NCBI GenBank assembly: GCA_016297695.1
Contig: JAEDGC010000009.1
Location: 1-43,621 of the forward strand
Direction: 5' to 3'
DNA: 43,621 bases
Source of the DNA: Bacilli bacterium
GTDB lineage: Bacteria > Bacillota_I > Bacilli_A > RF39 > UBA660
The translations under genes were made by a program, and so were the position numbers. Under the pieces are notes generated by a model. The model searched no databases and had not been told where the DNA came from. It saw only the letters and a program-made list of their open reading frames with translations. Shown here in pieces: positions 35,105 to 42,636 of this stretch (the first letter of the stretch is position 1; each line of letters begins with the position of its first letter).

Positions 35105-35203
35105 AAAAACATATAAAAAATAAAAAAATCTACGCGTACGCGCGCATAATGTGCATATCTATAATAAAAAAAATATGCGTATGGCATCTAAATAATAAAA
35201 AGG

Positions 35204-35232
35204 TTTACAACTGTGAAATATTATGCTATAAT
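35204..35232 (+). promoter_or_regulatory. strong plus-strand promoter before the structured leader
   Basis: TTTACA and TATAAT are separated by exactly 17 bases, close to the sigma-A consensus. RNA would start about 35239 and run through the structured leader and the A tract into the gene at 35499. Confidence 0.75.
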
Positions 35233-35238
35233 GAAATT

Positions 35239-35418
35239 GTCCGATTCAAGAGGGCAACAGTTCATTGAAAATTTAATAATTCAAAAACCGGTAGTAAACG
35301 TTAATATTGAATATATTTATGAATATTCAAATTGTTTATGAATGGGTGGTGTTCCTGGACCGTTGGGGTTTTAACGGTAATGCAACATAAATGCAAAAGG
35401 TCCATAAAGATTAGGGCG
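35239..35418 (+). ncRNA. structured leader or non-coding RNA upstream of the A tract
   Basis: About 180 bases with several paired elements. TTGAATAT (35307-35314) pairs with ATATTCAA (35323-35330). TGGACC (35356-35361) pairs with GGTCCA (35399-35404), enclosing a CGTT/AACG hairpin near 35361-35376 and two TGCA segments (35381-35384 and 35392-35395) that can pair, giving a branched fold. The segment 35342-35420 is clearly more GC-rich than its surroundings. No RNA family was recognised. Confidence 0.45.
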
Positions 35419-35474
<56 letters not shown>

Positions 35475-35498
35475 ATAATCAAAGGAGAATGATAAAAT

Positions 35499-35783
35499 AT
35501 GAAAAACGAAACAGTAATAAGAAATTTTTTAAATTATAAGGGAGGGCACACACCAAAAAGACACACATACGATGGCGATTATATATCAACATTATGGACA
35601 ACATATGAAGGAGATACATTAGTATTGATGAATTATAGAACAGTTATTGCGAAATGGGATAGCGATTGGCATAATAATAAAATAATATTAAATACGAAAA
35701 AATATTCATCAACAACATCAAAAATACAACATATGATTGAAAGAGTATGCGACTGGTATGGAATTGAAATAGAAGTTATGTAA
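35499..35783 (+). CDS. small phage protein, unknown (VIRNFLNYK type)
   Basis: 94 residues beginning MKNETVIRNFLNYKGG, then a beta-rich middle (LVLMNYRTVIAKWDSDWHNN) and the segment KKYSSTTSKIQHMIERV. This pattern (xTVIRNFL... IAxWD... T.KYS.TTSK) recurs in small proteins of Firmicutes phages and plasmids; its function is not known to me. AAAGGAG lies 12 bases before the ATG, straight after the A tract, so its mRNA would carry a long poly(A) leader. Confidence 0.7.
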   Translation: MKNETVIRNFLNYKGGHTPKRHTYDGDYISTLWTTYEGDTLVLMNYRTVIAKWDSDWHNNKIILNTKKYSSTTSKIQHMIERVCDWYGIEIEVM

Positions 35784-35895
35784 AACGCATTTAAACGCGA
35801 AATAAAAGACGAAATAATAAAATAATATAAATATATTAGAATAATCAAAATAATCGAATATGATACGAATAAATATGAAATTAGGAGGTAATAGA

Positions 35896-36249
35896 ATGAT
35901 AAAATTAAGTAAAAAACAATTAAAGGACTTAGCGATAAGTTTAAACGCATACTATTGTGGTGGCAACGTGTATAATCACGAAAATATTACACAGAGTATA
36001 TCAAACAGAAATTTCACGCGACTACTAGAGTATGGCAATACCAAAAACGATATATCAAAATTAATAAATAATTTAAACGAAAAGTATAATATAAACAAAT
36101 TAGAACATGGCAATTTATATTCTATCAATGCAAATCAAATTGCATACAGTTGTGGCACATGTGGAAATACTGGGCAAATTGTAGAGTATGTAATTATAAG
36201 TAGAGAAACAAACGAGGTTATTTATAAGTTCTATACGTATTATTGTTAA
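35896..36249 (+). CDS. small protein with CxxC motif, unknown
   Basis: 117 residues from the ATG at 35896, which has TTAGGAGGTAATAGA in front; an upstream in-frame start at 35860 has no such site. The first 60 residues are helical and Asn/Lys-rich. A CGTCGNTG motif lies about residues 93-100, then a strand-rich tail (EYVIISRETNEVIYKFYTYY). Only one CxxC is present, so metal binding would need a partner or dimer. No family recognised. Confidence 0.55.
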   Translation: MIKLSKKQLKDLAISLNAYYCGGNVYNHENITQSISNRNFTRLLEYGNTKNDISKLINNLNEKYNINKLEHGNLYSINANQIAYSCGTCGNTGQIVEYVIISRETNEVIYKFYTYYC

Positions 36250-36310
36250 AATATAATACATCTAAATAATTGGTTAAAAATGTCTTTTGTAATACATCTT
36301 TTATAGCGAT

Positions 36311-36475
36311 TAGTAACACAAATTTTTGTTATGTATCTTATATAAAGTATAGTAACACAAATTTTTGAATTTTACATTGTACGCTCATATAGGTAAAACT
36401 GAGTGAGCGTACATCAAAAAATTCGTCTATATAACAGTTACTAATCATTATTAAAGTATAGTAACACAAAATTTT
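36311..36475 (+). repeat. iteron-like TAGTAACACAAATTTTTG repeats
   Basis: Two exact 18-base copies (36311-36328 and 36350-36367) start 39 bp apart, and a third, nearly matching copy lies at 36459-36475 (TAGTAACACAAAATTTT). All point the same way. Spacing and clustering resemble replication-initiator iterons. Confidence 0.65.
36378..36413. repeat. 10-bp inverted repeat TGTACGCTCA/TGAGCGTACA with third half-site downstream
   Basis: TGTACGCTCA (36378-36387) and TGAGCGTACA (36404-36413) are exact reverse complements with a 16-base spacer. A third copy of the left arm lies at 36655-36664. These are relatively GC-rich words in very AT-rich sequence and look like a protein-binding site. Confidence 0.7.
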
Positions 36476-36929
36476 AAACATAATGATACTCACCTACTCA
36501 ATTGTTCCGAACTTGTCAATTTTACTATATATTTCCTATGTACGAAAGCTAATTAGTTTAAAAATGAGATTCCCGTGACTTTTTCTAAGTAATAGGAAGT
36601 TGTCAAGCAAAAATGGACAAAAAATGAGCAAAAAAGGCCAAAAATGAGCCAAATTGTACGCTCAACACAGGGAACACAGCACAAAAGTAGCAAAGTTCAA
36701 AAATTTATGTTACTAATCATTATTAAAGTTTCGTAACGAGCGAAATGAAAAAGTTCAAAAAAAATTACTCAAGTAATATATCTAAATTAGGTTATATACA
36801 CAACTTGAATTCCAATCAATTACAATCAAACACACGTACAACATCTAGCTGATAACAAAATTATATACATGTACAATAACTAACTGATAACAAAAAATAT
36901 TGATATACAATAATTAAGTAATAAAAATA

Positions 36930-36958
36930 TGTACAAACAAAATCAACTGTGATATAAT
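36930..36958 (+). promoter_or_regulatory. promoter for the amidoligase operon
   Basis: TATAAT at 36953-36958 with TGTACA 17 bases upstream (36930-36935), a weaker -35 than the others. It would start RNA near 36965, about 28 bases before the ATG at 36993. Confidence 0.55.
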
Positions 36959-36992
36959 AAAGATAATTATCAAGAGAGGGAGAGTGATAGAT

Positions 36993-38528
36993 ATGATAAT
37001 TAGAAAAACACAAAGTCAAATTAAATTAGTTTTGGCATTAAATAATTGTTACAGAGTATATAGTTTAGTAAGTAAAAAGGTTACGTGGTTTAGGTATAAA
37101 CATCAAATGTTACGCCACTATGGAGAAAGTAATATATTGATTGATATTATAAATTCAAAAGTTTTAAATGGAGAATATGAAGGTAAAACAATATATTTAA
37201 GTATGCCAAATAGAACATATAAAAAATTTAATGGTTACATTGCGACATTTAGTTCAATACCAACTGATGGTATAGTATTACAAAATATACCGATTAGAGA
37301 TAGTGAAGCCACTACATTAGCAAGTAAAATATCGCAAGTATTAACAATAATAAGGTATTTACATGGGCCAAGAGGTTTAGCAATAAATGCGTATAGTTTT
37401 AACAATTTGAGTTCACCTGTATTAGAAGGTTATATGTGGGCACCTAGAAACGCGGTACAATATTCAGATGTAAGGAATGCTCAGTCAACAAGACCTTATG
37501 ATAGACATTTTGATATTAGAGACTTTAGAGCACTTGAGAATGCGAATACAGTAGAAACAACTTATACAGCATCAACAAATACAACTACAACTACAGGTGA
37601 AACAACTTACTCAGCACCACGAGAAATAGTTAATCACGATTTGATAAGACGCTACCATTCAGGCGGTGTTATACATCCAAAAAATGCAGATAATGACAAT
37701 TCAAGACGCTATTTTGGTATTGAACTTGAAATTGATAAAAACTCAAGCTATAGTTCAGATACACGTGATAGAATGGCAACTAAATTGCATAACATATTAA
37801 ATGAGAATGGTGAATATAATAGCTTAGTTAAATTTGAAAATGATGGAAGTTTGTCAAGTAATGGAATTGAAATGATATTTCAGCCAATGAGTTATCAATA
37901 TATATTAGAGAAAAAAGAAAAGATATTTGAAGCACTTAGTACAATTGATAATAACGGTTATTCATCACATGACGCTGGAACATGTGGACTACATATACAC
38001 GTGTCAAGAAGTGAGATAAACAATGACACACTTGATAGAATACTAATGATATTTGAGAACTTTAAAAATGAGTTGATAGCATTTAGTAGACGTAATGAGG
38101 CACAAATGAGATGGTGCAAATTTATGTGTGACAATACAAGAGGTGATAGTATTGATAAAACTACATGTGAACAAGCAAGACGATATGGTAATATAAATGG
38201 ACACCACTATGTAATAAATAATCAAAATACTAATACAGTGGAATTCAGATTATTTAGAGGTACAACTAATAAACGTACATTTATGGCGGCAATACAACTT
38301 GTAGATAATATAGTATCAATAGCACAAAAAAGAAGTACAATTGCAGGACTTACATGGTTAGATATAATAAATTATAATGATACGTATACTGAATTAAAAG
38401 CATATAACGAAAAGAGAAATATTTATTCAACACATATTGCAAGTGAAATAATTAATGTTAGTGCAACTAATTTACGTGCAGTTGTATTAGTTAGACCACA
38501 TCAATTAAGATTGGAAGGTGATAATTAA
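36993..38528 (+). CDS. amidoligase-family enzyme (COOH-NH2 ligase)
   Basis: 511 residues from the ATG at 36993, with GAGAGGGAGAG upstream; a GTG at 36984 is also possible. The C-terminal half carries the amidoligase signature, a glutamine-synthetase-like fold: GIELE (Glu244, Glu246), DGSL (Asp284), CGLHIHV (His334, His336) and VEFRLFRG (Glu417, Arg419, Arg422). These enzymes use ATP to join a carboxyl group to an amine. The N-terminal 220 residues match no domain I know and end in a Thr-rich linker (TTYTASTNTTTTTGETTY). A class II amidotransferase lies two genes downstream. The target is unknown; protein, cell wall or a nucleotide are all possible. Confidence 0.8.
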   Translation: MIIRKTQSQIKLVLALNNCYRVYSLVSKKVTWFRYKHQMLRHYGESNILIDIINSKVLNGEYEGKTIYLSMPNRTYKKFNGYIATFSSIPTDGIVLQNIPIRDSEATTLASKISQVLTIIRYLHGPRGLAINAYSFNNLSSPVLEGYMWAPRNAVQYSDVRNAQSTRPYDRHFDIRDFRALENANTVETTYTASTNTTTTTGETTYSAPREIVNHDLIRRYHSGGVIHPKNADNDNSRRYFGIELEIDKNSSYSSDTRDRMATKLHNILNENGEYNSLVKFENDGSLSSNGIEMIFQPMSYQYILEKKEKIFEALSTIDNNGYSSHDAGTCGLHIHVSRSEINNDTLDRILMIFENFKNELIAFSRRNEAQMRWCKFMCDNTRGDSIDKTTCEQARRYGNINGHHYVINNQNTNTVEFRLFRGTTNKRTFMAAIQLVDNIVSIAQKRSTIAGLTWLDIINYNDTYTELKAYNEKRNIYSTHIASEIINVSATNLRAVVLVRPHQLRLEGDN

Positions 38529-38671
38529 TGCAAAAAAGGGTGATAACGAAAACAAAATACTTAATTGATATGATAAAAAGTTGCAAAGAATTGTTTCATG
38601 ATGGAATAGATAATGAAATAATTGACACATTAAATGAAATAATAGATATGGTGAAGGAGAGTGATAAATAA
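38528..38671 (+). CDS. 47-residue protein between amidoligase and HNH gene
   Basis: The ATG shares a base with the amidoligase stop and the TAA shares a base with the HNH gene's ATG, so it is tightly coupled. GGAAGGTGATAATT precedes it. It begins MQKRVITKTKYLIDMIKSC and continues as helical, Lys/Asp/Ile-rich residues with an amphipathic pattern. It is too short to show any known domain. It could be an accessory or peptide substrate of the amidoligase, which is speculation from position. Confidence 0.65.
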   Translation: MQKRVITKTKYLIDMIKSCKELFHDGIDNEIIDTLNEIIDMVKESDK

Positions 38672-39171
38672 TGTGCATATGGAAAACAATAACTAATACT
38701 AACTATGAAGTATCAAATTATGGAGAAGTTAGAAATAGTAAAACGAAGCGTATTTTAAAACAATATATAAATAAAAGTGGTTATCGTATAGTACATTTAA
38801 CACAATATAAAACGTTATATGTACATCGAATAGTAGCACAAATGTTTTTAAATAATGAATATAATTATAAATATGTAAATCATAAAGACGAAAATAAACA
38901 AAATAATAATGTATCTAATTTGGAGTGGTGTACACATAAGTATAATATGAATTATGGAACACGTAATCAAAAAATTAGTAATGCACAAAATAAAAAACGT
39001 GTAGGACAATTCAAAAACAATGAACTAATTGCTATATATGAAAGTGCATATCAAGCAAGTAGAGAAACAGGAATAGCACAAAGTTCTATATGTTCATGCA
39101 TAAATAATAGAATACATAAAAATAAACACAATTTAACAGCAGGTGGTTATATATGGAAAGGAGTGATGTAA
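38671..39171 (+). CDS. HNH homing endonuclease with NUMOD domains
   Basis: 166 residues. NUMOD4 at the start (WKTITNTNYEVSNYGEVRNS), then an apparently complete HNH core (LYVHRIVAQMFLNN, YVNHKDENKQNNNVSNLEWC) with His, Asn and His-type residues in place. A NUMOD1-type C-terminal module follows (VGQFKNNELIAIYESAYQAS). It should cut a specific DNA site and spread itself by homing, and it sits inside the amidoligase-amidotransferase operon as a free-standing gene. Compare the decayed relative at 606-1133. GAAGGAGAG precedes the ATG. Confidence 0.88.
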   Translation: MCIWKTITNTNYEVSNYGEVRNSKTKRILKQYINKSGYRIVHLTQYKTLYVHRIVAQMFLNNEYNYKYVNHKDENKQNNNVSNLEWCTHKYNMNYGTRNQKISNAQNKKRVGQFKNNELIAIYESAYQASRETGIAQSSICSCINNRIHKNKHNLTAGGYIWKGVM

Positions 39172-39172
39172 A

Positions 39173-40108
39173 TTGTGTATCATAGCAATTAAAACAAAAG
39201 GAAAAGATTTACAAAATAAAGATACATTACAAACATGCTTTAATAGAAATCATGATGGAGCAGGTTATATGTTCGTAAATGATAAAAATGAGGTTGTAAT
39301 TAAAAAAGGGTATATGACTTTTGATAATTATTATAAAGATTTAATGAAGGACTATAATAAATATAATTTAAAAGATAAAAACTTAGTAATGCACTTTAGA
39401 ATTGGGACATCAGGACAATCAAAACTTGGTTGTACGCATCCGTTTGCAATTACAAACGATTATAATGTATTAAATACAACACATTTGAAAACAAACATTG
39501 GAGTTTGTCACAATGGAATAATAAGTAATTATAATGATAGACTTGGAAAATATAGTGATACACAAATCTACATTGCAAAAGTATTGACACCACTTATAAG
39601 ACTTAATATAAACGCATATAAATTTAAAGATATACAAGAAATAATCAAAGATACAACAAAGAGTAAATGGGCATTTCTAGACAAGTTTGATGAGGTATAT
39701 ACAGTTGGTGACTTTGTAGAAGATGGTGGGTATTTATATTCAAACTCAACTTATAAAGCATACCAGCCTGTATATACAGCATGGAACCATGACTATGACT
39801 ATGATACATATGACTGGTGGAGATACCAAAAAGATAAACAAGATAAGCAAGATAAACAAGAAAACAAAAGTATTACCAAATCTAGTACAAGAGAGGTTAC
39901 AACATATAAAGGACTTAAACAAGGAAATGTATTTATAAGTGCAGAAGTACCTTACATGGTAACAACAAAGGACTATGAATATTATTTTGATAGAGAGTGC
40001 AATATATATAAAATAATAGATAGAAAGTTCACTAAAATTGCAAATAAAGCATGTATATATACTGATGAAACATTCGTAAATCGTAGAGATTTTTATGATA
40101 AATTTTAG
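39173..40108 (+). CDS. class II glutamine amidotransferase-like protein
   Basis: 311 residues with a TTG start at 39173, one base after the HNH stop, supported by AAAGGAGTG upstream. The start gives M-C-I-I-A, so removal of Met would expose Cys2 as the N-terminal nucleophile of this Ntn-hydrolase family. Further matches are NHDGAGYMF (26-34), HFRIGT (Arg76), HPF (89-91) and GVCHNGIISNYND (110-122) with SDT (128-130). It would free ammonia from glutamine. After about residue 200 comes a DKQDKQDKQ linker and a separate strand-rich C-terminal domain I do not recognise. Its partner is probably the amidoligase. Confidence 0.78.
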   Translation: MCIIAIKTKGKDLQNKDTLQTCFNRNHDGAGYMFVNDKNEVVIKKGYMTFDNYYKDLMKDYNKYNLKDKNLVMHFRIGTSGQSKLGCTHPFAITNDYNVLNTTHLKTNIGVCHNGIISNYNDRLGKYSDTQIYIAKVLTPLIRLNINAYKFKDIQEIIKDTTKSKWAFLDKFDEVYTVGDFVEDGGYLYSNSTYKAYQPVYTAWNHDYDYDTYDWWRYQKDKQDKQDKQENKSITKSSTREVTTYKGLKQGNVFISAEVPYMVTTKDYEYYFDRECNIYKIIDRKFTKIANKACIYTDETFVNRRDFYDKF

Positions 40109-40117
40109 GAGGAATTT

Positions 40118-40291
40118 ATGAAATATAATATAGTAGAAACAAACAATAAATCAATAGTGCTTGCAAGCTGCAACTCATACGAGTTTGCGTGCAAGTACAT
40201 ACAAGATATGACAAACACTAACAAAGTGTTAGCAAAATATTATGGGTGGAGTAAATTACCACAATACGAAATAATAAAGGAGGTGATATAA
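40118..40291 (+). CDS. 57-residue protein after the amidotransferase
   Basis: Reads MKYNIVETNNKSIVLASCNS and ends GWSKLPQYEIIKEVI. TAGGAGGAATTT precedes the ATG and the TAA overlaps the next gene's ATG. Two Cys near residues 18 and 24 and an Asn/Tyr-rich composition are the only traits. No family recognised. It is clearly part of the operon because of overlap and ribosome site. Confidence 0.65.
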   Translation: MKYNIVETNNKSIVLASCNSYEFACKYIQDMTNTNKVLAKYYGWSKLPQYEIIKEVI

Positions 40292-40662
40292 TGAGCAAAA
40301 TAAATAATAATAGTATAATAAAAATTAATAAAATATTAGAAAATGATTTTGAGGTTGATATGTTTTCTGATTATGGAATTCGTAAAATTGTAAATTTATC
40401 AGGTGATTATTTTATTGAATGCAATATATATTTCAATAATCAAAAAGATTTGATAGGACAAATTAATTTGAATAAACATATTGGCTCAATTAATAGTAGT
40501 GGCCAATATATAATGGACATGATGATAACAGAAAAACATTTATATAATGAATGTATTTCAAAACAAAATAGACGTAATATAAATTTACTAATTAATGAAA
40601 GTAAAAAACAGTATTGGGTTAATTTGATTAATAAATATAAAGATGAAATAAAAGTAAATTAG
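40291..40662 (+). CDS. unknown protein, 123 residues
   Basis: Alternating strand and helix patterns with many Asn, Ile and Lys (FEVDMFSDYGIRKIVNLSGD, NNQKDLIGQINLNKHIGS). No cysteine motif, membrane segment or recognised domain. AAAGGAGGTGATATA precedes the ATG, which overlaps the previous stop. It lies between the small protein and the HTH regulator. Confidence 0.55.
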   Translation: MSKINNNSIIKINKILENDFEVDMFSDYGIRKIVNLSGDYFIECNIYFNNQKDLIGQINLNKHIGSINSSGQYIMDMMITEKHLYNECISKQNRRNINLLINESKKQYWVNLINKYKDEIKVN

Positions 40663-40676
40663 GGAGGAAAAAAAGA

Positions 40677-41570
40677 ATGGATACAATATGGAAAAAAATT
40701 AGACAAAAAAGCAATCTACCAAAAAACATGGTTGCTAATAAACTAGGAATAAGTGAAGAAAAATATGATGAAATTGAGAGAGGGGAGCGAGAATTACCGA
40801 GACAATATATTGATAAATTAATGAAAATAAAATACGAGAATAAAGAAAATAAAATAGAATTTGAAATAGAAACAGCTAAAGCAAATGAATTTATACAAAA
40901 TACTGATTGGGAAAAATTAGAAACTGAATTTAATTATCCAACAACACAAGATTTATGTAAAGCAATGAATATTGGTGTATCAACATATTATAATATAAAA
41001 CATATGCCAAATGTTGTCGCACCAAAAACAAAAATAAAAGTTTATAACTTTTTCATGGACCCGCTAAATAAATATGTAAATAAAAATAAAGATAAAAACC
41101 TAGTAAAATTTAATGACGATGGTTCAGTTGATGTTGATTGGTTATTAAAAACCTTTGGTGTAACACAACTAAAATTATGTGAAATGCTTAATATTAATAA
41201 AACATGTGTATCACAATGGAAAACTAAAAAACAAATGCCATGTGATGAAACAATGAAAAAACTAAATATATTACTTCAAGAAAAGTTATCAGGTTGTCCT
41301 CTTGAAACTAATAAAACTGATACACTTGAAGAAGAAATTGTAGTTGAAAATATAGAGCAAACTAATATTCCAGAAACACATGAAGAAGAAATTGGTGAGT
41401 TAGGTTATGTATCACATGTACAGCATGAAGATATTTATACAACTGATGCTGATATATGTGAAGAAATTATAATGGAAGATAAAGATTATAAAATTAAAGA
41501 ATTAAGTGAAGAAATTGAAAACTTAAAACGTACAATACGTTGTTATGAAAAACTAATTGAGAGGTTATAA
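40677..41570 (+). CDS. protein with three HTH-like segments and a C-terminal coiled coil
   Basis: 297 residues. The first HTH-like segment is near residues 1-50 (KKIRQKSNLPKNMVANKLGISEEKYDEIE). A second lies near 85-115 (TTQDLCKAMNIGVSTYYNIK) and a third at about 155-195 (VTQLKLCEMLNINKTCVSQW), followed by an acidic region and a coiled coil (YKIKELSEEIENLKRTIRCY). The first and third resemble XRE-type HTH domains of regulators. It could bind several spaced sites, such as the repeats in the two control regions, but this is inference. It has GGGAGGAAAAAAAG before the ATG. Confidence 0.65.
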   Translation: MDTIWKKIRQKSNLPKNMVANKLGISEEKYDEIERGERELPRQYIDKLMKIKYENKENKIEFEIETAKANEFIQNTDWEKLETEFNYPTTQDLCKAMNIGVSTYYNIKHMPNVVAPKTKIKVYNFFMDPLNKYVNKNKDKNLVKFNDDGSVDVDWLLKTFGVTQLKLCEMLNINKTCVSQWKTKKQMPCDETMKKLNILLQEKLSGCPLETNKTDTLEEEIVVENIEQTNIPETHEEEIGELGYVSHVQHEDIYTTDADICEEIIMEDKDYKIKELSEEIENLKRTIRCYEKLIERL

Positions 41571-41731
41571 TGAGAAAATTAAGTAAAGAAAAATTTAATA
41601 AATTAATAAAAAATAAAAATAAAACAGAATTGAAAGAATTGATTATTAAAGCGGTAAATGAGGACCTTGAAGAAGGCCTCATTACTGATAATCAATTATT
41701 AGAATTAATTAGATTAAAAAATCAAAAATAA
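41570..41731 (+). CDS. 53-residue helical protein
   Basis: Starts at the ATG overlapping the regulator's TAA; GAGAGG precedes it. It begins MRKLSKEKFNKLIKNKNKTE and continues charged and helical to RLKNQK. The amphipathic pattern and size suit a small regulator or interacting peptide. No family recognised. Confidence 0.6.
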   Translation: MRKLSKEKFNKLIKNKNKTELKELIIKAVNEDLEEGLITDNQLLELIRLKNQK

Positions 41732-41741
41732 GGAGAGTATT

Positions 41742-42035
41742 ATGTTTAGAAAACGAGAACTAAAATATCATGTATATTGTGGTGGTAGAAGTTCACAACA
41801 TACATTTAATGCATTTGTTCAAATTTATACATATGCAAAAGAAAATGGTTATAATAAAGTTATTGTTGATTTTATAGACCCAGAAACAATTGATTTGAAA
41901 AAAGAAAACTTACAACTAAAAGAAAAAATAGAAAAGACAATAGAATATTTAGAAACAGCAACAATAGACCCACAAAGTATGCTACATTATAGAAATTGCT
42001 TATTAGATATATTAAAAGGAGATAACAATGAATAA
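41742..42035 (+). CDS. unknown protein, 97 residues
   Basis: N-terminal alpha/beta segment (YHVYCGGRSSQHTFNAFVQI), then a charged coiled coil (LKKENLQLKEKIEKTIEYLE). AAGGAGAG precedes the ATG, and its end overlaps the next gene by 8 bases. Cys and Gly-Gly in the start are notable but not diagnostic. Confidence 0.55.
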   Translation: MFRKRELKYHVYCGGRSSQHTFNAFVQIYTYAKENGYNKVIVDFIDPETIDLKKENLQLKEKIEKTIEYLETATIDPQSMLHYRNCLLDILKGDNNE

Positions 42036-42228
42036 ATATGTAGAAATATCAAAAGAATTTGTATGTACTATTTTAAGCAATCATGGAGAACCAACAGCAG
42101 AGGGAATTGCTGAATTATTAGAAATTAGAATGGGAAATGAGAAAGTATTATTAGAACATATAAAAGCAATTAATAATATTTTTAATAAAGCAATGGAAGA
42201 ACTAGAAAAAGGTGTGAATAATGTATAA
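42028..42228 (+). CDS. unknown protein, 66 residues
   Basis: Helical and mixed charge (MNKYVEISKEFVCTILSNHG, EGIAELLEIRMGNEKVLLEH). AAAGGAG lies inside the end of the previous gene and the two overlap by 8 bases. It overlaps the next by 8 bases too. No family recognised. Confidence 0.55.
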   Translation: MNKYVEISKEFVCTILSNHGEPTAEGIAELLEIRMGNEKVLLEHIKAINNIFNKAMEELEKGVNNV

Positions 42229-42493
42229 AAAAGATTATGAAAAATATTATCAAACAGGCGGGAGTTATATAATACCAGTTGAAATATTTAATGAATTATT
42301 TGATGAGTATGAATGTTTCAAAAATGATTGTCAAAAATATAAAGAAATAATTGATAAAGCGATAAAACATGTAAACAAATATGAAAGTATAAAAGCATTT
42401 TATGAATATATAGATGAAGATGGTTATGATGAATACAATGATGATGAAGATTTTAAAAAAGAATTATTAGATATTTTAAAAGAGGTGGAATAA
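42221..42493 (+). CDS. unknown acidic protein, 90 residues
   Basis: Tyr/Glu/Asp-rich and helical (KKDYEKYYQTGGSYIIPVEI, ELFDEYECFKNDCQKYKEII) with a very acidic tail (YDEYNDDEDFKKELLDI). Overlaps the previous gene. Such acidic small proteins can mimic DNA and block host enzymes, but nothing here proves that. Confidence 0.55.
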   Translation: MYKKDYEKYYQTGGSYIIPVEIFNELFDEYECFKNDCQKYKEIIDKAIKHVNKYESIKAFYEYIDEDGYDEYNDDEDFKKELLDILKEVE

Positions 42494-42634
42494 ATGAGTG
42501 AATTTGAAATTAAATACTTAAAAGAAGTTTTGACTAATTTAAAAATAATTAGAAACAATTTAGAATATAAATATAAAATAAATGAAATTATAGAAATGTT
42601 ATCAGAATTTATCAAAGAAGAAAGTGGTGAGTAA
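42494..42634 (+). CDS. 46-residue helical protein
   Basis: Starts at the base after the previous gene's stop; AGAGGTGG precedes the ATG. Helical and charged (MSEFEIKYLKEVLTNLKIIR), ending KEESGE. The next gene begins two bases later. No family recognised. Confidence 0.6.
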   Translation: MSEFEIKYLKEVLTNLKIIRNNLEYKYKINEIIEMLSEFIKEESGE

Positions 42635-42636
42635 TA

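Larger units (their letters stand above)
34604..35203. other. divergent control region between late and right-hand early genes
   Basis: About 600 bases without a convincing gene. It holds a bidirectional hairpin (34621-34648), a 16-bp inverted repeat, a plus-strand promoter with a candidate short RNA, a tandem pair of TATCGGTTTG (34754-34763 and 34765-34774), three TATGGTACCTTA repeats and an alternating purine-pyrimidine stretch (35131-35148). These features suit a switch region for early/late control. Confidence 0.6.
36250..36929. other. repeat-rich non-coding region, candidate origin or operator
   Basis: About 680 bases with no convincing gene. It holds three TAGTAACACAAA-type repeats (36311-36328, 36350-36367, 36459-36475), a 21-bp direct repeat (36437-36457 and 36709-36729) whose first 10 bases are also present inverted at 36308-36317, an inverted TGTACGCTCA pair, two AAAAATGAGC copies 20 bp apart (36620-36629, 36640-36649) and two CTGATAACAAAA copies (36849-36860, 36884-36895). 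Confidence 0.5.

Noticed and set aside
35239..35300. tRNA-like GATTCAA segment
   Set aside because: No acceptor stem, anticodon stem or matching D arm could be formed, so no tRNA is called.
36250..36929. CRISPR-like repeats
   Set aside because: Repeats are short, of several types and unevenly spaced with no constant spacer length, so this is not a CRISPR array.
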